From Kocuria soli (GTDB lineage: Bacteria; Actinomycetota; Actinomycetes; Actinomycetales; Micrococcaceae), in contig NZ_RKMF01000010.1 of assembly GCF_003797835.1 (NCBI RefSeq), positions 62,001 through 126,000 on the forward strand: 64,000 bases of DNA. Reading direction: 5' to 3'. Both the position numbers and the translations under genes were made by a program. Below are positions 35,390 to 44,260 of the stretch, piece after piece. How positions within the stretch are numbered: position 1 is the stretch's first letter; each line of letters starts with the position of its first letter. Below the pieces are notes generated by a model. That model saw only the letters and a program-made list of their open reading frames with translations. It did no database searches and was not told the origin of the DNA.

Positions 35390-37120
35390 TCACTTGCCGC
35401 CCTTGATGATGTCGAAAGCAGAGTCCCTGGCCGCCTGGGCGGTCGGTGCGGACACCGCGGCCTCGGCGGCGCGGGCGATCTGCTCGTCCGTCGCCTGACC
35501 CAGCTGGACGCCGACGGCGGCCAGGGCCGGTGCGGCAGCGGACAGCGAGGTCACGCCGAGGCCCACGAGCACGCAGGCCAGCAGCGGGTCGGCCGCGGCC
35601 TCACCGCACACTCCCACGGGCTTGTCCGCGCGCTGTCCGGCGTCTGCTGCCATCTTGATGAGCTTGAGCACGGCGGGCTGCCAGGGGTCCGTGAGCTGAG
35701 AAAGCTGCGAGGCCATGCGGTCGGCGGCCATGGCGTACTGGGTCAGATCGTTCGTGCCGATCGAGAAGAACTCCACGTGCTTGAGCAGTTCGTCCCCGAG
35801 CAGTGCCGCGGACGGGACCTCGATCATGACGCCGGGGATCAGACCGCGGTCGCGGCACAGCTTGCCGTACCACTCCGCTTCCTCGACGGTGGCGATCATG
35901 GGGGCCATGACCCACGGTTTGGCACCGGTGCCCTTGACGGCTTCTGCGACGGCGTCCAGCTGGCGTTCCAGGACTCCGGGCTCGTCGAAGGCGATGCGCA
36001 CGCCGCGCACGCCCAGGGAGGGGTTCGGTTCGTCCGGCATGGTGGCGAAAGCCAGCGGCTTGTCTGAACCCGCGTCCAGGGTCCGGACCACGACCTTCTG
36101 GTCGTGGAAGGCCTCGAAGACCTCCCGGTAGATCCCGGCCTGGGTCTCCACGGAAGGTTCGGACTGGGCGGAGAGGAAGCAGAGCTCCGTACGGAACAGA
36201 CCGACACCCTCGGGCAGGCCGGTTGCCGCGGCGGTCCGGGCACCGGCCCCGTCCTGCACGTTGGCCAGCAGTTGGACCCGCGTGCCGTCAGCGGTGACGG
36301 CGGGGCCGGTCCAGGACCTGATCTTGGCCTGGACCTCGGCGGACTCCTTGGCACGGGCCTCCGCCTTGAGCGGATCCGGGGTGGTCTCGATCTCACCGGC
36401 CTCGCCGTCGATCAGGATCAAGGAACCGTCCTGGATCTGGGTGAGCGCCGAGCCCGCGCCCACGACGCAGGGGATGCCGAACTGCCGCGCGATGATCGCG
36501 GTGTGGCTGGTCTTGCCGCCCAGCTGCGTCACGATGCCGCGGACCAGCTCCGGATCCAGGCCGGCGGTGTCAGCGGGGGCCAGGTCCTCGGCGAGCAGAA
36601 TCACCGGCTCCTCCGGGGACGGGACACCCGGTTCGGGCTCGCCGCGCAGTTCGGCGACCACACGGTCGCGGATGTCCTTGAGGTCCGTGGTGCGCTCGGC
36701 CATGAGCCCACCGATCTTCTCGAACTTGGCAACAAAAGTGTCGGTTGCACGCACGGTGGCAACAACTGCGGTGGTGCCCGAATCGATGTGTTTGGCCACG
36801 GCGCGGCGCCATCCCTTGTCCGTGACCAGGGCTGCGGTGGCCTCCAGAACCTCGGCGGCGTGGCCCTCGGCCTTCTCCGAACGCCCCTTCAGACGGTCCG
36901 CCACGGTGGCCGCCGCGACGTCGAAACGTTCCTTCTGCTCGTCGCGTTCGGCTTCGGGAACCACCGGGCCGTCGGTCGGCAATTGTGGCCGTGGCCTGGC
37001 CCAAAGCGCCGGACTGGCCGCGATTCCGGCAACCACGCCGATCCCCAGCAAAGGTGCCGGGGCAGCGTCGGTGGATTCGCCAGCCGGAGTCGCCGGATCG
37101 AAACGGGCATCAACAGACAT
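35390..37120 (-). CDS. ptsI: phosphoenolpyruvate-protein phosphotransferase (PTS enzyme I)
   Basis: Takes phosphate from PEP and passes it to HPr. The 576 residues have phospho-acceptor His206 in GGKTSHTAIIARQFGIPCVV, GVGLFRTELCFL, VVRTLDAGSDKPL, NPSLGVRGVRIAF, FFSIGTNDLTQYAMAADR and VGVCGEAAADPLL. The ATG at 37120 has GAGGAGC upstream. It is divergent from the deoR-fruK-fruA unit, and HPr is encoded at 41565, so a full fructose phosphorelay is present. A FruR-like regulator next door probably controls both directions. Confidence 0.93.
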   Translation of the reverse strand: MSVDARFDPATPAGESTDAAPAPLLGIGVVAGIAASPALWARPRPQLPTDGPVVPEAERDEQKERFDVAAATVADRLKGRSEKAEGHAAEVLEATAALVTDKGWRRAVAKHIDSGTTAVVATVRATDTFVAKFEKIGGLMAERTTDLKDIRDRVVAELRGEPEPGVPSPEEPVILLAEDLAPADTAGLDPELVRGIVTQLGGKTSHTAIIARQFGIPCVVGAGSALTQIQDGSLILIDGEAGEIETTPDPLKAEARAKESAEVQAKIRSWTGPAVTADGTRVQLLANVQDGAGARTAAATGLPEGVGLFRTELCFLSAQSEPSVETQAGIYREVFEAFHDQKVVVRTLDAGSDKPLAFATMPDEPNPSLGVRGVRIAFDEPGVLERQLDAVAEAVKGTGAKPWVMAPMIATVEEAEWYGKLCRDRGLIPGVMIEVPSAALLGDELLKHVEFFSIGTNDLTQYAMAADRMASQLSQLTDPWQPAVLKLIKMAADAGQRADKPVGVCGEAAADPLLACVLVGLGVTSLSAAAPALAAVGVQLGQATDEQIARAAEAAVSAPTAQAARDSAFDIIKGGK

Positions 37121-37212
37121 GGGGAGTGCTCCTCGCCTTCGAGTTCTCCTGCGCACGTGGCAGTGGCGGAATCCTCAGGATACGCGGCGCGTGGAACGGG
37201 CGACAACAAAGG

Positions 37213-37241
37213 TTGACAAGCAACAGATTCGGGCATGATCA
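37213..37241 (+). promoter_or_regulatory. probable promoter of deoR-fruK-fruA
   Basis: A consensus -35 TTGACA (37213-37218) is followed after 17 bp by TGATCA as -10 (37236-37241). The predicted start site falls at or just before the ATG at 37249, suggesting a leaderless transcript. Confidence 0.5.
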
Positions 37242-37248
37242 TTCACAT

Positions 37249-38199
37249 ATGGGCGTAACAGAGATCACGCCCGGTGCCCCTGATCCCTCATCCGGTCCGG
37301 ATCGCACCGGGTCCGACGCCGGCAACGATGCCGGGTCGACCACCCAGGTCCCGGCCGGTGCCCGACCGGGCATCGGCGAGCATGATCGTGAGCAACCTCC
37401 CGTTCCCGTCATGTACGCGAAGGAACGCCGCCAGGCCATCGTCCGACTGACCGCAGCTCGTGGTCGGGTGTCGGTGGCGGACCTGGCCGTCACGTTCGCG
37501 GTGGCGCCGGAGACCATTCGACGTGACCTTGACGTGCTGGTCCGCTCCGGGCAGGTGGACCGGGTGCACGGCGGTGCCATCCCTCGTTCGTCGTTCGGCA
37601 CCATCGAATCCACGGCCCGCGAGCGCCGGACCACCCGCGGGGACGCAAAGGCCGCCATTGCCCGCGCCGCCATGGCCTATCTGCCCGAGTCACACGGGAG
37701 CATCATCCTGGACGGCGGGACCACCACGGGCGCACTGGGTTCCGAGATCACGCTGCGCTCCGAACAAGACCCCACCGCCGGCCCACTCACGGTGATCACG
37801 GATTCCGTGAGGACCGGCCTGGAGCTCTCCACCACTCGCAGCCTGTCCGTGCACCTGCTGGGCGGCGTCATCCGCGACGTGACGGAAACGGTGGTGGGCG
37901 CCATGGCGCTGACCATGCTCGGCCAGGTCTCCGCGGACGTCGCGTTCCTTGGCACCAACGGACTCTCCGCGGACTTCGGTCTCACCACCCCGGACGTCGA
38001 GGAAGCCGCCGTCAAGCGGCTCATGACCACCCGCTCCCGCCGATGCATCCTGCTGGCCGACGCGTCCAAGTTCGATTCGAACTACATGTGCACGTTCGCC
38101 GAACTCGAGCAGCTCGATGTCCTGATCACGGATGCCCAGCCGCCTCGGCATCTGGCCCAAGCCCTGAAAGCCCACGAAATCGAGGTCGTGATCGCATGA
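37249..38199 (+). CDS. DeoR-family transcriptional regulator of the fructose PTS
   Basis: The DeoR helix-turn-helix (YAKERRQAIVRL, VSVADLAVTFAVAPETIRRD, LVRSGQVDRVHGGAI) is followed by the sugar-phosphate sensor domain (ILDGGTTTGALG, HLLGGVIRDVTETVVG, DVAFLGTNGLS, ADASKF). With the ATG at 37249 there is a 54-residue polar extension before the MYAKERRQ start at 37411, where most relatives begin. I list the longer form because a promoter abuts 37249 and neither start has a good RBS. Overlaps fruK (ATGA). Presumed to respond to fructose 1-phosphate. Confidence 0.85.
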   Translation: MGVTEITPGAPDPSSGPDRTGSDAGNDAGSTTQVPAGARPGIGEHDREQPPVPVMYAKERRQAIVRLTAARGRVSVADLAVTFAVAPETIRRDLDVLVRSGQVDRVHGGAIPRSSFGTIESTARERRTTRGDAKAAIARAAMAYLPESHGSIILDGGTTTGALGSEITLRSEQDPTAGPLTVITDSVRTGLELSTTRSLSVHLLGGVIRDVTETVVGAMALTMLGQVSADVAFLGTNGLSADFGLTTPDVEEAAVKRLMTTRSRRCILLADASKFDSNYMCTFAELEQLDVLITDAQPPRHLAQALKAHEIEVVIA

Positions 38200-39161
38200 T
38201 CATCACTTTTACCGCCAACCCCAGCATCGACCGCACGGCGAATCTGTCCGTCGCCCTGGAACGCGGCGGCGTCAACCGCATCGTGTCCGTCGACGACGGG
38301 CCTGGCGGCAAGGGGATCAACGTGTCCCGCGCATTGACGTTGGCCGACGCCCCGACCACGGCGATCTTCCCGGCACCCGATGGAGATCCCCTGGTCCAGG
38401 CCGTCAAGGACGCGGGCGTGGGCTTCGCCCTGGTGGAGACCGACGTGCGTGCCCGCACCAACCTGACGGTCACGGAGCCCGACGGCACGACGACGAAGAT
38501 CAACGAGCCGGGGTCCCCGCTGGACGAGGCCGCACAGCGCGCCTGTATGGACGCGATCCTGGCTGCGGCCGGTGCCGGTGACTGGGTCGCCCTCTGTGGC
38601 TCCCTGCCTCCGGGACCGACCGAGACCTGGTACGCGGACATGGTTGCCGAGTTGAAGCAGGCCGGCCTGGAGGTCGCCGTCGACACCTCCGATGCACCCC
38701 TGATCGCGCTGGCCCAGGACCTGGAAGCCGCTGCCCCGAGCCTGTTGAAGCCCAACGGACTCGAACTGGGGCAATTGGTCGGCGCTGACGGCCCCGCCAT
38801 CGAAGCCGCCGCCGAGAACGGGGACTTCCTCCCCGCCGCTCAAGCAGCACGGAAGCTCGTGGATCGCGGGGTGAGTGCGGTCCTGGCCACGCTCGGAGCC
38901 GCGGGGGCGGTCCTGGTGACCGCCGACGGCGCCTGGGTCGGCAACCCGCCGCCCATCACCCCCGTGTCCACCGTCGGCGCGGGAGATTCCTCCCTGGCCG
39001 GTCTGCTGCTGGCCTTCACCCAGGGCCTGGAACCCGCCGAATGTCTGCGTCACGCGGTCGCCTACGGCTCCGCCGCCACCGCACTGGCCGGCACCGGCGT
39101 CCCGGCCCCCGAGCAGGTCGACCTGCAACGCACGCGCGTCACCGAGCTCCCGCTCGACTGA
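38196..39161 (+). CDS. fruK: 1-phosphofructokinase
   Basis: Phosphorylates fructose 1-phosphate, the PTS product, to fructose 1,6-bisphosphate. The 321-residue PfkB kinase starts MIITFTANPSIDRTANL, typical of FruK, with GGKGINVSRAL, CGSLPPG, LLKPNGLELGQL and STVGAGDSSLAG (catalytic Asp). It is translationally coupled to deoR by ATGA and lies 56 bp before fruA. Confidence 0.92.
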   Translation: MIITFTANPSIDRTANLSVALERGGVNRIVSVDDGPGGKGINVSRALTLADAPTTAIFPAPDGDPLVQAVKDAGVGFALVETDVRARTNLTVTEPDGTTTKINEPGSPLDEAAQRACMDAILAAAGAGDWVALCGSLPPGPTETWYADMVAELKQAGLEVAVDTSDAPLIALAQDLEAAAPSLLKPNGLELGQLVGADGPAIEAAAENGDFLPAAQAARKLVDRGVSAVLATLGAAGAVLVTADGAWVGNPPPITPVSTVGAGDSSLAGLLLAFTQGLEPAECLRHAVAYGSAATALAGTGVPAPEQVDLQRTRVTELPLD

Positions 39162-39217
39162 CCCGCCCTTCAGATCCAGAAGTAACCATCCACAACCCAC
39201 CGAGCAAGGAATCCTCG

Positions 39218-41341
39218 ATGTCAGAGCAACCTCTGATCGTCCCGGAGCTGGTCGTCCTCGATCAGAATCTGGGCGCTCACAAGAACGATGTGATCACTCA
39301 ACTCTCCGGCGTCGTGGCCGCAGCAGGTCGCGCGGACTCAGCCGACGGCCTGGCGGCCGACGCGTTGGCCCGTGAAGATCAGTCCCCCACGGGTCAGCCC
39401 GGCGGCATCGGCATCCCTCACTGCCGCTCCACGCACGTCAACACCACTTCCCTGGGCTTTGCCCGGTTGGCCGAACCCGTCGACTTCGGCGCCAAGGACG
39501 GCCCCGCGGACCTGATCTTCCTGATCGCCGCGGCCGACGGCGAAGGCAAGGAACACCTCAAGCTCCTGTCCAAGCTGGCCCGCGCCATGGCCCGCAAGAC
39601 CTTCCTGTCCTCCCTGCGTGAGGCCCAGACGGCCGAGGAGGTCGTGGCGATCGTCGAAGAGGTGCTGGCTCCCAAGCAGACCGGCGCAGGTTCCGGCGAC
39701 GCCGCCACTTCCGGGGGCGCCTCCGGCTCCACTGCCGCTGGTGCCACCGCTGCCGGGGCAGCTGGCGCGGGTGCCGGTGCTGCCGCGGCCGGTGCTTCCG
39801 CTGGTACTTCCGGTTCCGGCAAGCGCCGTCTGGTGGCCGTGACGTCGTGCCCCACGGGTATCGCGCACACCTACATGGCCGCCGAGGCGCTGGAGCAAAA
39901 GGCGCAGGAAATGGGCCACGAACTCGTGGTCGAGACCCAGGGCTCCTCCGGCGGCACGGCGTTGACCCAGGAGCAGATCGACGCCGCCGACGCCGTGGTG
40001 TTCGCCGTCGGTGTGGGCGTCCGTGACCGCGAGCGCTTCGCGGGCAAGCCCGGCGTGGAAGCGGGCGTCAACGTCGGCGTCTCCGATCCCGAAGGGCTGA
40101 TCACCAAGGCGCTGGCAGCCGCCGACAACCCCAACGGTCACCGGATCGCCGGTGGCGGTGGTTCCGGCGGTGGCGAAGGCTCCGGTTCCTCGGAGGGCCA
40201 GTCCTGGGGACGCCGCATCCAGCAGGCGCTCATGACCGGTGTGTCCTACATGATCCCGTTCGTGGCCGCGGGTGGTCTGTTGATCGCCCTTGGCTTCGCG
40301 CTGGGTGGTGCCGAGCGCGTGGCCGAGGTCGCGGAGACGGTCATGGCCGAGAACTCGCTGTTCAACCTGCCGGCTGACGGCGGACTGTGGCTCTACCTGG
40401 GCTCGGTGTTCTTCACCGTGGGTGGTCTGGCCATGGGCTTCCTGGTCCCGGCGCTGTCCGGCTACATCGCCTATGCGCTTGCCGGTCGACCCGGTATCGC
40501 ACCGGGCTTCGTGGGCGGCGCCATCGCCGTCGCCGTGGGCGCCGGGTTCATCGGTGGTCTGGTTACCGGCCTGGTGGCCGGTCTGATCGCCATGGCGATC
40601 GCCGCGATCAAGGTGCCGCGTTGGTTGGCGGGCCTCATGCCCGTGGTCATCATCCCGCTGGTCACGACCACCCTGGTCGGCCTGCTCATGTACCTCCTGC
40701 TGGGCAAGCCCCTGGCCAACCTCATGACCTGGCTGCAGGACGGCCTGAACTCCATGACCGGCACCTCGGCCATTCTGCTGGGCATCATCCTGGGCCTCAT
40801 GATGTGCTTCGACCTGGGTGGCCCGGTCAACAAGGCGGCCTACCTGTTCGCCACGGCCGGCCTGGCACAGGGCACCGACGCCGCGATGGGCATCATGGCC
40901 ACCGTCATGGCTGCGGGCATGGTTCCGCCGCTGGCCATGGCGCTGTCCACCACTGTTCGGGGCAAGCTGTACTCGGAGGCCGAGCGCGAGAACGGCCGCA
41001 CCGCGTGGCTGCTGGGTGCTTCCTTCATCTCCGAGGGTGCCATCCCCTTCGCCGCGGCGGACCCGCTCCGCGTGATCCCGTCGATGATGGCCGGCGGTGC
41101 CGTGACCGGTGCCCTGACCATGGCCCTGAACGTCACGCTCAACGCCCCGCACGGTGGCATCTTCGTGGTTCCCGCCATGGGCAACCCCTGGGGCTTCCTG
41201 ATCGCACTGGTGGCCGGCGTCGTCGTCGCTGCGGCGATCGTGACCGTCCTCAAGGGCCAGCGCCAGAAGTCGCTCATGGCCAAGGCACAGCGCGAAGCAG
41301 AGTCGGAGAACGCGCCGACCGCAGCCTCCGTGGCCGCCTGA
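39218..41341 (+). CDS. fruA: PTS fructose transporter subunit IIABC
   Basis: Imports and phosphorylates fructose at C1. Domain order in 707 residues: IIA (1-150, phospho-His68 in GIGIPHCRSTHV), an Ala/Gly/Ser-rich linker (155-200), IIB (203-300, phospho-Cys211 in VAVTSCPTGIAHTYMAAEAL), a short Gly/Ser linker, then IIC (about 330-680) with some nine membrane segments (SYMIPFVAAGGLLIALGFAL, DLGGPVNKAAYLF, ISEGAIPFAAADPLRVIPS). RBS CAAGGA before the ATG. A hairpin terminator follows. Confidence 0.93.
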   Translation: MSEQPLIVPELVVLDQNLGAHKNDVITQLSGVVAAAGRADSADGLAADALAREDQSPTGQPGGIGIPHCRSTHVNTTSLGFARLAEPVDFGAKDGPADLIFLIAAADGEGKEHLKLLSKLARAMARKTFLSSLREAQTAEEVVAIVEEVLAPKQTGAGSGDAATSGGASGSTAAGATAAGAAGAGAGAAAAGASAGTSGSGKRRLVAVTSCPTGIAHTYMAAEALEQKAQEMGHELVVETQGSSGGTALTQEQIDAADAVVFAVGVGVRDRERFAGKPGVEAGVNVGVSDPEGLITKALAAADNPNGHRIAGGGGSGGGEGSGSSEGQSWGRRIQQALMTGVSYMIPFVAAGGLLIALGFALGGAERVAEVAETVMAENSLFNLPADGGLWLYLGSVFFTVGGLAMGFLVPALSGYIAYALAGRPGIAPGFVGGAIAVAVGAGFIGGLVTGLVAGLIAMAIAAIKVPRWLAGLMPVVIIPLVTTTLVGLLMYLLLGKPLANLMTWLQDGLNSMTGTSAILLGIILGLMMCFDLGGPVNKAAYLFATAGLAQGTDAAMGIMATVMAAGMVPPLAMALSTTVRGKLYSEAERENGRTAWLLGASFISEGAIPFAAADPLRVIPSMMAGGAVTGALTMALNVTLNAPHGGIFVVPAMGNPWGFLIALVAGVVVAAAIVTVLKGQRQKSLMAKAQREAESENAPTAASVAA

Positions 41342-41386
41342 CGAACGCAGCCGGATAGGCACCGTTTCCACAGCGCCTCTCCACCC

Positions 41387-41426
41387 ACGTGGCCCCACCG
41401 ATCCGAATGGACCGGCGGGGCCACGT
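41387..41426 (+). terminator. hairpin terminator after fruA
   Basis: ACGTGGCCCC pairs with GGGGCCACGT, extended by three more pairs past one mismatch (41387-41400 with 41413-41426). It lies 46 bp after the fruA stop and lacks a strong T tract. Confidence 0.65.
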
Positions 41427-41564
41427 CACGTAGCGGACTGTTCCGGCCACAAAATGGCCCAGTCGGCCACCGGCTGCAACACTGGTACCGGTTTCACAGG
41501 CGCGTGGCGGTAGTCTCGCCACAGCGTACAGCTACCCAGCAAGTTGCAATCCACAGGAGGAAAC

Positions 41565-41834
41565 ATGCCCAGCAAGAAGGTTGTCGTCGGTTCCGCAGTC
41601 GGTCTGCACGCCCGCCCCGCCGCGATCATCGCGGAGGCAGCAGGCGAGTTCGACGACGAGATCCTGATCGGCCTGGTCAACGATCCCGACGAGGAGCCCG
41701 CTGACGCATCCTCCTCCCTGCTGATCATGGCCCTGGGGGCGGAGAAGGGCACCGAGGTCGAGGTCAGCTCCGAGAACGCCGACGCCGTGGAGAAGATCGC
41801 CGCCCTGGTCGAGAAGGACCTGGACGCCGAGTGA
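41565..41834 (+). CDS. ptsH: phosphocarrier protein HPr
   Basis: An 89-residue HPr with phospho-acceptor His15 in AVGLHARPAAII. The serine-rich ASSSLLIMALGAEKG covers the region holding regulatory Ser46 in Firmicutes; no HPr kinase is expected in actinobacteria. A near-perfect AGGAGG RBS (41555-41560) selects this ATG over one seven codons upstream. It carries phosphate from PtsI (35390-37120) to FruA. Separate from fruA by 223 bp and a terminator, so probably transcribed on its own. Confidence 0.95.
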   Translation: MPSKKVVVGSAVGLHARPAAIIAEAAGEFDDEILIGLVNDPDEEPADASSSLLIMALGAEKGTEVEVSSENADAVEKIAALVEKDLDAE

Positions 41835-41853
41835 TCTGATCACCCGCTTCACC

Positions 41854-41922
41854 CAGCGCTGAACCCTCGCGAAACTCGCGCATCAACGCCTGATGCGCGA
41901 GTTTCGCGAGGGTTCAGCGCTG
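41854..41922. repeat. family-2 palindromic repeat, copy B; likely bidirectional terminator
   Basis: Perfect 32-bp arms (41854-41885 with 41891-41922) around a 5-nt loop, in the gap between convergent ptsH and the mannosyltransferase gene. The core matches copy A at 24612 with compensated substitutions in both arms (CTCGCGAAA with TTTCGCGAG here, CTCACGAAA with TTTCGTGAG there). Confidence 0.93.
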
Positions 41923-41946
41923 TCCGGGGGTGCTGTCCGGAAGGGG

Positions 41947-43281
41947 TTATGCGCGTGCTTCGCGGCGTCCGTCGCGGATGACGACGGACGCCCAGAGCAG
42001 CAGCAGCACGAAGAGGACCAGGTACGGGAACACCCAGATGGTCTCCGCGACGTGCAGGTGGACGCCCACCCGGTCCGTCAGGTACAGCCCGCGCATGGGC
42101 CCGATGTAGGCGCCGATCAGCCAGATCCACGTCAGCACAGCAGCCACGGTGCGCACGGTTCCGTGGAACAGACGGGGGAAGGCCTCGACCCACAGGGCGG
42201 CGGCGATGACCGGGAAATAGACCTGGTGGTGCGACCAGGAGATGGGTGACATGAACAGCATGACCAGGGCATTCATGGAAATCGCCGATAGGATCATCCC
42301 TCTGCGCGTCAGGTACACGAGGGCGACGGCCACCAAAGCGATCATGATCAGGACCAGCGGATAACGGATGGGGTCCACCACGGACTCCGGCAGCCAGTTC
42401 TTGATGATGATGCCGGTCAACGCCGTGTTGTCGATGTACTTGATGGAACCGACGCGATCCGAAGCGGACACGGACTCCGTCCAGAACTGCATCGAGTCGT
42501 TGAAGATGACCAGGAAGCCGATTCCGACGGTGGCGGCGAACGCGAACCCCATGGCGATGATGGCCTTGAACTGCTTCTGCATCAGGAAGATCAGGCCGAA
42601 GGCCAGCGGCGTCAACTTGATGCCCGCCGCCAGGCCGATCAGCACACCGCGGGGAATGAACGCCGTCGCGCGTTCCAGGCCCGAACCCGTGCCGTCGGTG
42701 CGCCGCACAAGGTCCAGGAAGATCAGGCCGAACAGCAGGATGTTGACCTGCCCCAGGGAGATCGTTCGGATCCAGGGCCCGCAGAACAGGATCACCGCCA
42801 GCACCAGCGCCCACATGGCACGGCTGCCCAGGTAACCGGTCAACGGGATGGGGCGACCCTTGCGGTTGGCGTAGGAGATCAGCGCCCCGGCCAACAGGGC
42901 CCCGACGACGACGTCGAGAACCAGCAGCAGGTACTGGGTGATGCCGAACGGGATCCAGGCCAGCAGTCCGAAGAGCAGCGCCGCGAACGGTGGATACGTG
43001 AACGGCAGGGTGTCCGGCCCGCCCCACGGGACGGGGAAGGCCAGGTCGTACAGCGGCTCCTGGCGCGTGTTCGGGTGGGCAACCCACTGGGCGCCCATGT
43101 TGTAGACCATGAGGTCCAGGGAACCCTCGAACACCAGCTTGACGGCCCAGACCAGCGCGGCCACCAGTGCCACGTAGGCGAGTGCCTTGGCCCAAGCAGG
43201 CCCGGTCCCGGGCACGTGCGGAACCAGCCACCGGCCTGTGCTCTCGCCTTCGGCGCGGGTGGTGCGAACGGACGCGGACAA
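41947..43281 (-). CDS. GT87 (DUF2029) polyprenol-phosphate mannosyltransferase-like membrane protein
   Basis: A 444-residue integral membrane glycosyltransferase with about ten hydrophobic segments. GT87 features are GSLDLMVYN (conserved acidic residue in the first loop), LPFTYPPFAALLFG, GQVNILLFGLIFLDL, AAGIKLTPLAFGL and SPISWSHHQVYFPV, as in PimE-type alpha-1,2-mannosyltransferases. It probably adds mannose to lipoglycans such as phosphatidylinositol mannosides or lipomannan, using polyprenyl-phosphate-mannose. The exact acceptor is not shown. Confidence 0.85.
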   Translation of the reverse strand: MSASVRTTRAEGESTGRWLVPHVPGTGPAWAKALAYVALVAALVWAVKLVFEGSLDLMVYNMGAQWVAHPNTRQEPLYDLAFPVPWGGPDTLPFTYPPFAALLFGLLAWIPFGITQYLLLVLDVVVGALLAGALISYANRKGRPIPLTGYLGSRAMWALVLAVILFCGPWIRTISLGQVNILLFGLIFLDLVRRTDGTGSGLERATAFIPRGVLIGLAAGIKLTPLAFGLIFLMQKQFKAIIAMGFAFAATVGIGFLVIFNDSMQFWTESVSASDRVGSIKYIDNTALTGIIIKNWLPESVVDPIRYPLVLIMIALVAVALVYLTRRGMILSAISMNALVMLFMSPISWSHHQVYFPVIAAALWVEAFPRLFHGTVRTVAAVLTWIWLIGAYIGPMRGLYLTDRVGVHLHVAETIWVFPYLVLFVLLLLWASVVIRDGRREARA

Positions 43282-43618
43282 ACGGGCCTCCTGCGGCGGG
43301 GTTCCTGGGGGTCGATCACGAGATGACCCGCGCGCCGTGGTGATTCGGCACGCGGACGGCCTGTGGGTACCCCGCGATCGGGGCCCACCACAGCGTACCC
43401 GCGGCCCCGGGCCCTTCCCCGTGATTGCCCACGACGACGGGCATGCGCTCCGTCACCCACCCATTCGGAACGGGTGCTGCCCGAGCCCACGACGTGCCTC
43501 CGTGGCCGTCAGCATCGCGACAACAATTCGATGACGACTGTCGTGACAAGGTGCGACGGACCGTTAACGTGAAATGAGTCATGAGCCGATCAGCCGACTG
43601 CGTGGAGGTGCAGGACCG
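43282..43618. other. 337-bp intergenic region between divergent genes
   Basis: Separates the mannosyltransferase (minus) and a membrane protein (plus). Apart from a weak GTGACA/TTAACG promoter-like pair near 43543-43569, I see no gene, repeat or hairpin. Confidence 0.5.
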
Positions 43619-44260
43619 ATGGGCAAGGAACCGAACGACGACTTCCCGCTACCGGTCCCGGTCACCGGGTGGCAGCGATGGCGTCCCGTGCTGCTGATTG
43701 TCGGCTTTGTGTTGTTCTTCATTCCTCTGGTTTTTACGGACTTTGTTCCCGTTCCGGAACTGGTGGGACGGGCCTGTGTTGCCATCGTGGTTGCCGTCAT
43801 GGTGTACGACACGGTGGCCAAGATGACACGTGCCCGCAGCACCCGGGGACAGCGGCGGCGGGCCCTTGCCAAGGAGATTCCCAGCGAATTGGGGCACGCC
43901 GAGTGGTCGGGTGTGGTCGACGGCCTTGACCGCAATTCACTGGATTCCTTCGCGGAGGCACTCACCGAGGTGGCACCACGTTTGACCCGGGACCACCGCC
44001 ATTCGCGGTCCAGTTTGGCGGTGTTCCGCTGGGTCCCCGAGTCGTACCTTCACGGCTACGGACGAATCGTGACCATCCGCGTACCCGCGGGAAGTGGCGG
44101 CCAGGACGTGACGGTGACGGTCGACCCGCTCGTGCCCACTGCAATCCTCGACTTCAGGGCTGCCGCACACGATGCAGCCGAGTTCGTCCTGGCCCTCCAG
44201 TGCCTCGCGCGGCTCCGGACAGGTTCCTTGCCCATGCCGGTCAGGACAGGACGACTGTGA
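43619..44260 (+). CDS. hypothetical membrane protein
   Basis: A 213-residue protein of unknown family. Two adjacent hydrophobic segments (about residues 22-42 and 50-68) are followed by a basic stretch (RARSTRGQRRRAL) and a soluble C-terminal domain. GGAGG lies upstream of the ATG at 43619; an ATG at 43574 would add 15 residues. It overlaps the next gene through a GTGA junction, and both have paired N-terminal membrane segments followed by a domain ending in a short predicted helix, so they may be related partners. Confidence 0.6.
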   Translation: MGKEPNDDFPLPVPVTGWQRWRPVLLIVGFVLFFIPLVFTDFVPVPELVGRACVAIVVAVMVYDTVAKMTRARSTRGQRRRALAKEIPSELGHAEWSGVVDGLDRNSLDSFAEALTEVAPRLTRDHRHSRSSLAVFRWVPESYLHGYGRIVTIRVPAGSGGQDVTVTVDPLVPTAILDFRAAAHDAAEFVLALQCLARLRTGSLPMPVRTGRL

